From CAZEPT01 sp964626965 (GTDB lineage: Bacteria > Patescibacteriota > Minisyncoccia > Phycocordibacterales > UBA9973), in assembly GCA_964626965.1 (NCBI GenBank), contig CAZVHB010000005.1, forward strand, positions 1 through 64,000: a DNA stretch of 64,000 bases, in the 5' to 3' direction. The notes beneath the pieces were generated by a model. The model was given only the letters and a program-made list of their open reading frames with translations. It ran no database searches and had not been told where the DNA came from. This document shows, one piece after another, positions 33,635 through 41,370 of this stretch. Position numbers and translations under genes: made by a program. The first letter of the stretch is position 1. Each line of letters starts with the position of its first letter.

Positions 33635-34243
33635 TTATTTTTTTACAGTTAAGGCTAAATATTCAAAAAGCTGTTTTGGGGAAGATTTTTGAAATGTCAG
33701 GAGATGGAGCACATCAGTATAGACACGTTTGTTTTCGTTTCCAAAAACAGATTGTCCTTTTTCGTGTTCGATCAAATCTTCGATGAGTTCACGGATAAAA
33801 ATACGCGGATCAGTTTCTTTATTTTCTTTAATAAAAGCATCAAAGAGTTTAATACGGTCGAGGTATGAAGCTTTTAAAAATGATTCAGCCTGTTTGGTTG
33901 GAGTTTTTTCTGCATTTTCTTCTCTGTACACTTCTCCACGAGAAAGAAACGTATCGAGAAGCACGGTTGATGATGGAAACGAAAAGACAAGTACGCCACC
34001 AGTAAACTCTTCACATACTTTCAAAAGTGCGTTTTGAGATTCACCAAGGATTTTATTTATGCGAATGAGGAATACTTTTGTCACCCCTAAATGCTGGGAC
34101 AAAAAAGAACGGAGACTTCGTGCATCTTCGATTGAGAAAAAGTCGTACTGATACGTCGTCGTAGTTTCAGACGCGAAATTTTGCTCTGCAAAATTTCGCG
34201 TATAGTCCTCTCCTCCAAATAAAAAATAAATAGAATGATTCAT
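33635..34243 (-). CDS. DNA polymerase III delta'-like subunit, reduced
   Basis: 202 residues. The central part, GESQNALLKVCEEFTGGVLV followed by LDTFLSRGEVYREE, matches the sensor-1/SRC-equivalent region of delta' (HolB) clamp-loader subunits. The Walker A segment and N-terminal Zn module of clamp-loader ATPases are missing, and the chain is about 60 percent of normal delta' length. It is likely a structural clamp-loader arm without ATP binding, as delta' often is. No tmk or dnaX lies nearby. A divergent hit to another AAA+ remnant cannot be excluded. Confidence 0.7.
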   Translation of the reverse strand: MNHSIYFLFGGEDYTRNFAEQNFASETTTTYQYDFFSIEDARSLRSFLSQHLGVTKVFLIRINKILGESQNALLKVCEEFTGGVLVFSFPSSTVLLDTFLSRGEVYREENAEKTPTKQAESFLKASYLDRIKLFDAFIKENKETDPRIFIRELIEDLIEHEKGQSVFGNENKRVYTDVLHLLTFQKSSPKQLFEYLALTVKK

Positions 34244-34293
34244 TGTATTGGTTTTTTGTACTCCTTATACTTATACTATTTCCTTATACTACT

Positions 34294-35310
34294 CTACTTC
34301 TTTGCAATAATTGCTTTTTTATATGTTTCCAAGTGATCAAGTGCGATTCCAGTTCCTTTCACAACACAATAGAGTGCTTCATCAGAAAGTACTGCCTTCA
34401 CACCAGTTTTTTTGTAGACGAGTTCTGCAAGTCCTCTAAGCTGAGACGTTCCTCCAGTCATCACAATACCGTTGTCGATAATATCAGATGCGAGTTCTGG
34501 TGGAGTATCTTGCAACACGTCTTTGATTGCGTTTACGATTTGTTTCAATTCTTTTTCAATTGCCTTGAGAATTTGAATAGAGTTTACATGCGCGGTTTTT
34601 GGAAGCCCTTCCATAAAATCTCGACCTTTAATAACAAGCTCAAGGTTTTCTTCGCTTTCGATCGCAATACCTATTTTTATTTTTATTTGTTCAGCGGTTT
34701 TTTCACCGATGGCCAAGTTGAATGTTTTTTTGATGTAGTCGGCAATGGCTTGGTCTATCTTATCTCCGGCACATTTTACAGAAGTAGACTTTACAATTCC
34801 ACCGAGAGATATCACTGCAACGTCCGTTGTTCCACCTCCAATATCGACAATCATATGTCCTTGAGATTCATAAATAGGAATCCCAGCACCAATAGCAGCG
34901 AGAATCGGCTCTTTGACCACGTATGCATTTCGAGCACCAGCTTTTACTGCAGCTTCTACCACTGCACGACGTTCAGTCGAAGTAATACCCGCAGGGACAG
35001 AAATCATGACATCTGGTTTAAAGAAAGACCATTTTGGCATAGATTTTTTTATGAAATAACGAAGCATCGCTTCGGTCACACGATAGTCAGCGATCACCCC
35101 GTCTTTCATTGGGCGATATGCGATGATACTGTCGGGGGTTTTTCCGATCATTTCTTTTGCTTCATTTCCAATAGCTAAGATTTTATTATCTATTTCAGAC
35201 ACAGCCACAACAGAAGGTTCATTCAAGACAATCCCTCGTCCAGGCACAAAAACCAAGGTATTTGCGGTACCGAGGTCTATTCCGAGTTTTTTGACGAAAA
35301 TATTACTCAC
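34294..35310 (-). CDS. mreB: Rod-shape-determining protein MreB
   Basis: Actin-like filament protein that directs lateral wall synthesis. About 338 residues: LGIDLGTANTLVFVPGRGIV (phosphate 1), HMIVDIGGGTTDVAVISLGG (phosphate 2), and VMTGGTSQLRGL near the C-terminus. The start is set at GTG 35310 (read as Met), giving MSNIFVKKLGIDLG, because TATACT at 35317-35322 ends exactly 6 nt before it; the ATG at 35337 lies upstream of that box. No mreC or mreD follows. The divergent neighbour is the priA-like gene. Confidence 0.96.
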   Translation of the reverse strand: MSNIFVKKLGIDLGTANTLVFVPGRGIVLNEPSVVAVSEIDNKILAIGNEAKEMIGKTPDSIIAYRPMKDGVIADYRVTEAMLRYFIKKSMPKWSFFKPDVMISVPAGITSTERRAVVEAAVKAGARNAYVVKEPILAAIGAGIPIYESQGHMIVDIGGGTTDVAVISLGGIVKSTSVKCAGDKIDQAIADYIKKTFNLAIGEKTAEQIKIKIGIAIESEENLELVIKGRDFMEGLPKTAHVNSIQILKAIEKELKQIVNAIKDVLQDTPPELASDIIDNGIVMTGGTSQLRGLAELVYKKTGVKAVLSDEALYCVVKGTGIALDHLETYKKAIIAKK

Positions 35311-35444
35311 GCGGTGAGTATAGCATGAAATATGCACTCCATGAAAGATTCCAGGTCGTACAAGAATAACTGTTTTTCAAACAGATTGATATGAGAAATT
35401 TGACCTTCTTTATAATTTAGCCTTTATAATTTATAATTAGTTCC

Positions 35445-37286
35445 ATGTTCATCCACTCCATCTCCCCTGTTTCAAATATTCCCAGACAGAGCCTTTTGAC
35501 CTACTTTTCAAAAGACGAACTTTCAGCTGGGACACTAGTGGAAGTATTGTATGGAAAAAATAAGATTCTCGGTATTGTGCTAACAAGTTCACCACTGAAA
35601 AGTATGAAAGAAGTTGTGCGAACCCAAGATTTTCAACTAAGAAAAATAAATCGTGTTATCGAGAAAGAAAAAATTGATTCACATATGGTAGAAGCACTGC
35701 AGAAATGGAGTAACGAACAATATCTTCCTGCGGGAAAAATACTGACTGATATTTTTCCAAAATGGTTTTGGGGTGAGAAATTTGAAATACAGCAACCTCA
35801 CCCCAACCCTTTTCTTACAGAAACTGTACACCTTTTGGATAGTTCATATCGTTCCACTCATGAACTCTCTCAAAAGGTCTTGCGCTCGGGTCCCTTATCC
35901 CGAGCTCACCTAGCTAGGAGAGGGGGGAAAATACAAAATATCGAAGCTAGTTTTACTGAACGCACCACTCAATACAAAAAAGAAATACTAGCACACGACA
36001 CTGCATGGATATGTGTCCCAAGTGTTCTTGCATTAAAGAAGATACAGACACTCATTAAAAATAACGAGGTATTCAAAGGCTACGAGCTTCTTTCATTCCA
36101 CAGTACCATAGCCGAACAAAAACAAATCAAACAGTACAAAAGTTTTGATCAACATAAAAAGACAATCATCCTCAGTACTCCATACTATTTTGGCTTATTC
36201 CACGATACTGCTAACTTAATTATCTACGAAAACACTGGCGACGATGGATACACGCTCGGTCAAAAATATACATATGATGCTTTAACGTTATTTAAAAATA
36301 TTGGAAGTAATGTAAAAGAACATATATACGGAGGTGATTTACTTCCAGTGTCAGGAAACTGGATTCCGGATCTAGTCCGGAATGACAACACAAGTAAAAC
36401 AAATAAAAACAGTACTCGTAAAATTAACTTCATAGGCTACACAAAAGAAAACACACGATACAACGAACTGTTTGTCAGTGAGCATATTGAAAAGCAGTTT
36501 TTAAATGACGTTTCAAAAGACAAAAATATTCTCATTGTTACTCAATACAAAGACAACAATATTAAAATCGTTTGCAATGATTGCAAAACAACAGTCACCT
36601 GCCCGACGTGTAAACTCGCACTCCATACGCTCGTTAAAAATGGCGCATCTTACTTTCACTGTCGTTTCTGTAAAAAATCCTACAAGTCAAATGTAAAATG
36701 CACCAACTGCCAGAGTTGGAACCTGACCGCACTCGGTATCAATACAAAAACAATTAAAGAATTTGTAGAAAGAAAATACAAGCACGTATCAAAAGAACTC
36801 CTCACCATCACATCACTCTCCGACGTAGAAAAATACGGGAATAAAGAATTCGATAGTGTTTACGTTATTTCCATAGACGGCATTATGCACAGTTCGCATT
36901 TTGCAACAGAGGAAAAAATAATCCGGACGCTTCTTAAGATTCAAGAACTTGGAAATAACTTACACGTGCAGACATCATTTCCGTTTCCTAATATATTGAG
37001 TGTAATAAAAAATATCTCCATCGAAAAATGGAAGAAAGAAGAATTAAAGAAAAGAAAACAGTACCACTATCCACCGTTTGGAACACTCTATTCAATCACA
37101 GTCGGAACTCTCCGAGACCAGAAACTCTTACATAAAATTCAAACTCAGTGCGACATAGAGGATATCTTACACATAGATAGCATGTACCGTATGACCATCT
37201 ACACTGATACAAAAAATAATTCAAAAGTAGAGGCTTTGCTTAATGAATACAGAGAGAGTGGTTTAGTGATAAAAGTTGACAAATAA
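35445..37286 (+). CDS. priA: PriA-like primosomal protein N', ATPase motifs lost, with repeat-derived inserts
   Basis: 613 residues. The N-terminal 3'-end-binding domain (1-105) has GTLVEVLYGKNKILGIVL; four CxxC pairs (Cys377/380, 386/389, 406/409, 419/422) form the PriA zinc domain, and the end carries YPPFGTLYSITV. Walker A is missing and the DEEH box has become YENTGDDGY (261-269), so helicase activity is unlikely. Residues 116-162 are encoded by nested palindromes B and C, and 302-316 (VSGNWIPDLVRND...) by part of repeat A, all in frame. It probably acts as a structural restart factor. TATAAT ends 7 nt before the ATG. Confidence 0.85.
   Translation: MFIHSISPVSNIPRQSLLTYFSKDELSAGTLVEVLYGKNKILGIVLTSSPLKSMKEVVRTQDFQLRKINRVIEKEKIDSHMVEALQKWSNEQYLPAGKILTDIFPKWFWGEKFEIQQPHPNPFLTETVHLLDSSYRSTHELSQKVLRSGPLSRAHLARRGGKIQNIEASFTERTTQYKKEILAHDTAWICVPSVLALKKIQTLIKNNEVFKGYELLSFHSTIAEQKQIKQYKSFDQHKKTIILSTPYYFGLFHDTANLIIYENTGDDGYTLGQKYTYDALTLFKNIGSNVKEHIYGGDLLPVSGNWIPDLVRNDNTSKTNKNSTRKINFIGYTKENTRYNELFVSEHIEKQFLNDVSKDKNILIVTQYKDNNIKIVCNDCKTTVTCPTCKLALHTLVKNGASYFHCRFCKKSYKSNVKCTNCQSWNLTALGINTKTIKEFVERKYKHVSKELLTITSLSDVEKYGNKEFDSVYVISIDGIMHSSHFATEEKIIRTLLKIQELGNNLHVQTSFPFPNILSVIKNISIEKWKKEELKKRKQYHYPPFGTLYSITVGTLRDQKLLHKIQTQCDIEDILHIDSMYRMTIYTDTKNNSKVEALLNEYRESGLVIKVDK
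35795..35929. repeat. Family B palindrome with nested element C inside the priA-like gene
   Basis: The outer arms (CCTCACCCCAACCCT and AGCTAGGAGAGGGG) match the mnmA insertion at 24128-24168. Element C (35813-35884) sits between them, with arms CCTTTTG...AGTTCAT and ATGAACT...CAAAAGG; it recurs at 57252-57322. The reading frame stays open through both. Confidence 0.8.
36357..36387. repeat. Partial family A repeat inside the priA-like gene
   Basis: GGATTCCGGATCTAGTCCGG plus AATGACA is identical over 27 bp to the right arm at 13601-13627. It adds the residues NWIPDLVRND in frame. Confidence 0.85.
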
Positions 37287-37324
37287 TTTCTTGATTGTTA
37301 TATTTGGTTCAAATAATTAATATC

Positions 37325-37945
37325 ATGAAAAAAGTAATCGTTACTGGATTTGAGCCGTTTGGTGAATATACATTTAATCCGACTCAAGAGCTCGCATCAT
37401 GGAACAACATGAGGACCATAACAGGTCAAGAACAAATCATCGGACTCGTCTTACCTTCTACGTATTATGGCGCATTTAAAATACTTGAAAAAGTCATGAT
37501 CGAAGAAAAACCAGATGTTATTATCAGCACTGGATTGTCTTCGAGCGTTAAATCTATTCGATTTGAAACACGTTTTCATAACAAAATGGAAAGTAAGTAT
37601 GCTGATGCAGATAACTATCAACCAAAAGGTTTACGAATTAATGTAAAAGAAAATGCTCAAAAATTCTTTGAAACAAATGCAGATATTAAACAATTAAGGA
37701 AACTTTTACAGAGTGAAAAAATTGAAACTGAAATATCTATTGACGCAAACACGTTTATTTGTAATTCACTTGCGTATCTTACAATACAAAAGATTGTGAC
37801 CCAAGGTCTCCCAACACGGTTTATATTTCTCCACATTCCGTGGACAGATGACTACACATCTCAGATTGAGTTAGAACCGGGTAAAGTGTTTATGAGTAAA
37901 AATACGCTTTATAATGCGATTGATCTGCTGGTAGAAAACATTTAA
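37325..37945 (+). CDS. pcp: Pyroglutamyl-peptidase I (pyrrolidone-carboxylate peptidase)
   Basis: A cytosolic cysteine peptidase of family C15 that removes N-terminal pyroglutamate. About 206 residues from ATG 37325: VTGFEPFGEYTFNPT at the start, then ANTFICNSLAYLT with the nucleophile Cys, and FIFLHIPWTDD with the catalytic His. The Glu of the triad is expected in the GLSSSVKSIRFETRF region but is not at the canonical spacing, so activity should be tested. The start at 37295 is less likely because the family begins at the GFEPFG strand. It follows the priA-like gene by 38 nt. Confidence 0.85.
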   Translation: MKKVIVTGFEPFGEYTFNPTQELASWNNMRTITGQEQIIGLVLPSTYYGAFKILEKVMIEEKPDVIISTGLSSSVKSIRFETRFHNKMESKYADADNYQPKGLRINVKENAQKFFETNADIKQLRKLLQSEKIETEISIDANTFICNSLAYLTIQKIVTQGLPTRFIFLHIPWTDDYTSQIELEPGKVFMSKNTLYNAIDLLVENI

Positions 37946-37968
37946 ATATAATTAAACAATATATAGCT

Positions 37969-37997
37969 AAAGGAACAATAACAATTGTTCCTTTTTT
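37969..37997 (+). terminator. pcp terminator
   Basis: AAAGGAACAAT/ATTGTTCCTTT, 11-bp perfect stem, AACA loop, followed by T6. It lies 24 nt after the stop codon. Confidence 0.85.
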
Positions 37998-37998
37998 C

Positions 37999-38027
37999 TT
38001 GCCTTTTTCTCTCGGACATGGTATGTT
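37999..38027 (+). promoter_or_regulatory. Promoter of the rpsU-ybeY-ftsA unit
   Basis: TTGCCT (37999-38004), 17-nt spacer, TATGTT (38022-38027), then 10 nt to the rpsU ATG. Confidence 0.55.
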
Positions 38028-38037
38028 TTAGTCATAT

Positions 38038-38283
38038 ATGTCAAAAGTACACATCGAAATCAAAAAGACAGCGAATGAAAATAGCGCTAATGTATTGCGT
38101 CGTTTTAGTCGAAAAGTAACCGAATCTGGTATCGTTCAAAAAGTTAAATCAAAAAGATATAACGAACGACCACTTTCTAAACTTGGACAAAAACTACTCA
38201 AGATTAAAAAAATAGTTAAAAGAAAAGAAACTGATAGACTTAAAAAACTCGGGAAACTCGTTGAAGTAAAGAAAAGACGATAA
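38038..38283 (+). CDS. rpsU: 30S ribosomal protein S21
   Basis: bS21-like, 81 residues. ENSANVLRRFSRKVTESGIV matches the core of S21, followed by a Lys/Arg-rich tail longer than the E. coli protein's. S21 helps mRNA base-pair with the 16S 3' end in organisms that use Shine-Dalgarno pairing. Its retention here is interesting given the near absence of such sequences. It heads a plus-strand unit with ybeY (12-nt gap) and ftsA. Confidence 0.88.
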   Translation: MSKVHIEIKKTANENSANVLRRFSRKVTESGIVQKVKSKRYNERPLSKLGQKLLKIKKIVKRKETDRLKKLGKLVEVKKRR

Positions 38284-38295
38284 CCTCAAATCAGT

Positions 38296-38685
38296 ATGAA
38301 AGATGAAAATTTTTCAATTTCTTACACCACAAAAGGCAAGCTTCCACGCTTGCCTTTTGTTCATGTAAAAAATGACATCTTAGGTAAAGACTATTCCCTC
38401 TCTATCGCTGTTGTGACAAAATCACAAGCGCAAAAATTGAACATACAATACAGAGGCAAAGACTACGTCCCGAATATTTTATCTTTTCCTCTCACAAAAA
38501 AAAGTGGAGAGATAATTCTCCATCTTCCGACAATAAAAAAAGAATATAAAAATTTTGAAATGACATTAAATGAGTATATACTGTATCTATGCATTCATGG
38601 ATGTGTTCACTTACTCGGACACGATCATGGTCGAAAGATGACACAGTTGGAAACACTGTACAAAAAAAAGTATAAGATTGGGTAA
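38296..38685 (+). CDS. ybeY: Endoribonuclease YbeY
   Basis: 129 residues with the zinc-binding signature HGCVHLLGHDH (family H-x3-H-x5-H) near residues 98-108. The upstream fold is FPLTKKSGEIILHLPTIKKE. YbeY takes part in 16S rRNA 3'-end maturation and ribosome quality control. It lacks much of the usual N-terminal region (family about 150 residues). It is between rpsU and ftsA, 2 nt before the ftsA ATG. Confidence 0.93.
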   Translation: MKDENFSISYTTKGKLPRLPFVHVKNDILGKDYSLSIAVVTKSQAQKLNIQYRGKDYVPNILSFPLTKKSGEIILHLPTIKKEYKNFEMTLNEYILYLCIHGCVHLLGHDHGRKMTQLETLYKKKYKIG

Positions 38686-38687
38686 TT

Positions 38688-39851
38688 ATGAAATATAGCA
38701 TTACTGGTTTTGACATTGGAACAGAAGAAATCAAAGTGTGTGTGCTTGAAGCAGACACCAAAGAACGTACTGAAAAAGTAGTTGGTTTTTTCAAATACAA
38801 AATCGACGGAATGCGCAAAGGATATATTTCAAATGAAAAAGTATTTACTCAATCACTCAGAAGAATCTGTGTCGACCTCCAAAAAACTCTCGGATCTAAA
38901 ATAGAAACAGTTGCTATAAGTATTGGAAGCTCGTCACTTGAATCTCTCGTCGTCAGTCAAAACAGTATCGTCACAAAAGCCGACAATGAAATCACTCGTT
39001 TCGATATAGAAAGTATTGAAAAAAGTATCGAAGAGAGCATCTCTCAAAAAACCAAAAAAATCCTCCATAGTAGTACTGTTGAATATAAGATAGACGGAAA
39101 AGTAGTCATTGGTAACCCTGAAGGACAGAAAGGGGTGAAACTTGATATTAAAAAAATATTTATCCAAATACTCTCTCAACAATTTGAAACAGTTGAAAAT
39201 ATCTTTTTCGAAAATCACATAGAAATTGGCGCAACATACCCAAAAGGTATCGGTGCATCTCTCGTAGGACTAACAGAGAAACAAAAGATTGTTGGTGTTG
39301 CGTACCTCGATATTGGAGCAGAGACAACGGCACTTGCTGTCTATGAGAACAACGCACTTATTGGTTATACTGTTATCCCAGTTGGATCAAATGACATTAC
39401 CAACGATATTGCACTCGGACTTAAAATATCACTTGAAGAAGCAGAGCTGGTAAAACATGGCACACCTGGTAAACTGTTTCCACGAAGAAAACTCGATGAT
39501 ATCGTCAACTCACGACTCGAAGATATCAGTGAACTTGCAAACAGTTATTTAAAGAAAATTAAAAAACACGAACTTCTCCCAGGTGGAATTATTCTCAATG
39601 GTGGTGGAACTGAAATCGAAAACATCGAAGAATATTTTCGTACTTCGATGAATCTTCCTGTAAAAAAAATGCTGTTTGAAATACATACAGAAAAAAAAGG
39701 TGTTGTTCGAAACCCAGACTTCTTAGAAAGTTACGGTATTGCGCACATGTATAAAAATAAAGATTTAAGAGAAACAAGAAAACAAAATGGTTCCGCAATA
39801 GAGAAAATTAAGAGCGCTGGAACATCTTTTTTAAAGCAATTTTTGCCATAA
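38688..39851 (+). CDS. ftsA: Cell division protein FtsA
   Basis: Actin-like protein that tethers FtsZ to the membrane. 387 residues: TGFDIGTEEIKVCVLEAD (phosphate 1), an SHS2/1C region at about 85-170, VAYLDIGAETTALAVYENN (phosphate 2), GGIILNGGGTEIENIEEYF, and a C-terminal amphipathic-looking end SAGTSFLKQFLP as likely membrane anchor. It has the standard ftsA-ftsZ order. ftsZ follows after 148 bp that contain a separate promoter and hairpins. Confidence 0.9.
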   Translation: MKYSITGFDIGTEEIKVCVLEADTKERTEKVVGFFKYKIDGMRKGYISNEKVFTQSLRRICVDLQKTLGSKIETVAISIGSSSLESLVVSQNSIVTKADNEITRFDIESIEKSIEESISQKTKKILHSSTVEYKIDGKVVIGNPEGQKGVKLDIKKIFIQILSQQFETVENIFFENHIEIGATYPKGIGASLVGLTEKQKIVGVAYLDIGAETTALAVYENNALIGYTVIPVGSNDITNDIALGLKISLEEAELVKHGTPGKLFPRRKLDDIVNSRLEDISELANSYLKKIKKHELLPGGIILNGGGTEIENIEEYFRTSMNLPVKKMLFEIHTEKKGVVRNPDFLESYGIAHMYKNKDLRETRKQNGSAIEKIKSAGTSFLKQFLP

Positions 39852-39853
39852 TT

Positions 39854-39959
39854 ACCCCCTTGTAATTAAAGATATTTTAGATTATAGTTACTATTGTAAA
39901 CATTTAATAGTAACGTAATTAAGGGGTTTTCCTTTGGAATTCTAAGGTTTTTCTTAGAA
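39854..39959 (+). promoter_or_regulatory. ftsZ promoter and structured 5' leader
   Basis: TTGTAA (39860-39865), 17-nt spacer, TATAGT (39883-39888). An inner inverted repeat GTTACTATT/AATAGTAAC (39887-39895 and 39906-39914) and an outer imperfect pair ACCCC...GGGGT surround it. A 7-bp hairpin TTCTAAG/CTTAGAA (39940-39959) lies about 40 nt before the ATG. Confidence 0.55.
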
Positions 39960-39999
39960 AACGACAGTAGAGCCGTTTTACTCCTTACAAATCAACCAT

Positions 40000-41214
40000 A
40001 TGCCAAAAATTGAACCAGCTATAGAAACATTCGCTCGCATCAAGGTTATTGGAGTTGGTGGATCTGGAAAAAATGCACTCAATCACATGATTACTTGTAA
40101 AGTAAAAAATGTTGATTTTATCGCAATGAACACAGATACTCAGGACTTACACAATTCCCTTTCTGAGAAAAAAATACACTTAGGAAAAAATCTCACCAAA
40201 GGACTCGGTGCTGGAATGAATCCAGAAATCGGTCACGCTGCAGCAGAAGAAACCAAAGCAGAAATCCAAGATGCTATCAAAGGAGCTGACATGGTTTTTA
40301 TCGCATGTGGAATGGGTGGAGGAACAGGGACTGGTGCAGCACCAGTTGTTGCTCGTGCAGCAAAAGAATCTGGTGTACTCACTGTCGCTGTTGTCACCAA
40401 ACCATTTTTCTTTGAAGGACGTGAGAGAATGCGTCTTGCTGAAGAAGGACTCTTGAAATTAAAAAATGAAGTTGATGCAATTATTGTTATTCCAAATGAT
40501 CGACTCCTCCAAGTTGCTGGAAAAGGTGCGTCTTTCAAAGAAGCATTTGCAATGTGTGATGATGTCCTCAGACAAGCTGTCGAAGGAATATCAGATCTCA
40601 TCACCACTCCAGGTATCATCAACGTAGACTTTGCCGACATTAAATCAGTCATGCAAGAAGCCGGAAGCGCCCTTATGGGAATTGGTTCTGCAACTGGTGA
40701 AGACCGTGCTCGTGTTGCTGCAATGCAAGCAATCAACTCACCACTCCTTGAAGTTTCAATCTCAGGCGCTGAAGGAGTACTCTTTGCTATCTCAGGTGGA
40801 GATGACCTTGGTATTGCTGAAGTTCAAGAAGCTGCACAGATTATTACTGAATCAGTTGATCCAAATGCTCGAATCATCTTTGGTAGTATCCGTGACGAAC
40901 GTCTTGGTAAAGGTGAAATAAAAGTTACCGTTATTGCAACTGGTTTTCCAGAAGGAAAAATAATCAAAGAAGCAAAACCGACAATAGCTCACACCACCCA
41001 TACTCCACAGAAAGAAACACCAGTACAAAAACCAACAATCACCATTCAACAGGAAGTTCCAAAAGTTGAAGAGAAGAGAGAAATACAACATACAGATTTC
41101 TCAAATGACTATATAAAGAAACCAACAAAAGAACCTGAAACACTCGTTCTTGATGATTTTGATGATGGAGATGATTGGTCAGCAGTACCAGCATTTCTCA
41201 GAAGAAAAAAATAA
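40000..41214 (+). CDS. ftsZ: Cell division protein FtsZ
   Basis: Tubulin-like GTPase that forms the division ring. 404 residues: IKVIGVGGSGKNALNHM (14-30), the tubulin signature GGGTGTGAAP (107-116), and the NxDFADI T7 loop (NVDFADIKSVM). A charged linker from about 325 leads to the C-terminal peptide DDWSAVPAFLRRKK that binds FtsA. It has its own promoter region after ftsA. The terminator following the gene is damaged by the scaffold gap. Confidence 0.98.
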   Translation: MPKIEPAIETFARIKVIGVGGSGKNALNHMITCKVKNVDFIAMNTDTQDLHNSLSEKKIHLGKNLTKGLGAGMNPEIGHAAAEETKAEIQDAIKGADMVFIACGMGGGTGTGAAPVVARAAKESGVLTVAVVTKPFFFEGRERMRLAEEGLLKLKNEVDAIIVIPNDRLLQVAGKGASFKEAFAMCDDVLRQAVEGISDLITTPGIINVDFADIKSVMQEAGSALMGIGSATGEDRARVAAMQAINSPLLEVSISGAEGVLFAISGGDDLGIAEVQEAAQIITESVDPNARIIFGSIRDERLGKGEIKVTVIATGFPEGKIIKEAKPTIAHTTHTPQKETPVQKPTITIQQEVPKVEEKREIQHTDFSNDYIKKPTKEPETLVLDDFDDGDDWSAVPAFLRRKK

Positions 41215-41223
41215 GACAAAATA

Positions 41224-41327
41224 AAAAGTGGGGGGGGGCAAGCGCGGGTCGGGGGGTTTTTTTTATATTTTTTTTTTTNNNNNNNNNNAAAAACCGGGCC
41301 CAAACCTTCGGTTTGGCCCCACTTTTT
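41224..41327 (+). terminator. ftsZ terminator, interrupted by the assembly gap
   Basis: Outer arms AAAAAGTGGGG (41224-41234) and CCCCACTTTTT (41317-41327) pair. The right half contains GGGCCCAAACC/GGTTTGGCCCC with a TTC loop. Between them the left sequence decays into G and T runs before the Ns. Confidence 0.6.
41279..41288. other. Assembly gap (10 N)
   Basis: Ten Ns join two contigs. The preceding 50 bases are homopolymer-rich and look like low-quality read through the ftsZ terminator hairpin, so the true gap content is probably just the hairpin. Confidence 0.95.
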
Positions 41328-41370
41328 GTACACTTTTTTCTATACAGTTTTTATATGATATACTACTGAA

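Noticed and set aside
34243..35178. 311-codon open frame on the plus strand opposite mreB
   Set aside because: Antisense shadow of the strongly conserved mreB; composition is Cys/Phe/Ser-rich as expected for the complement of a core gene.
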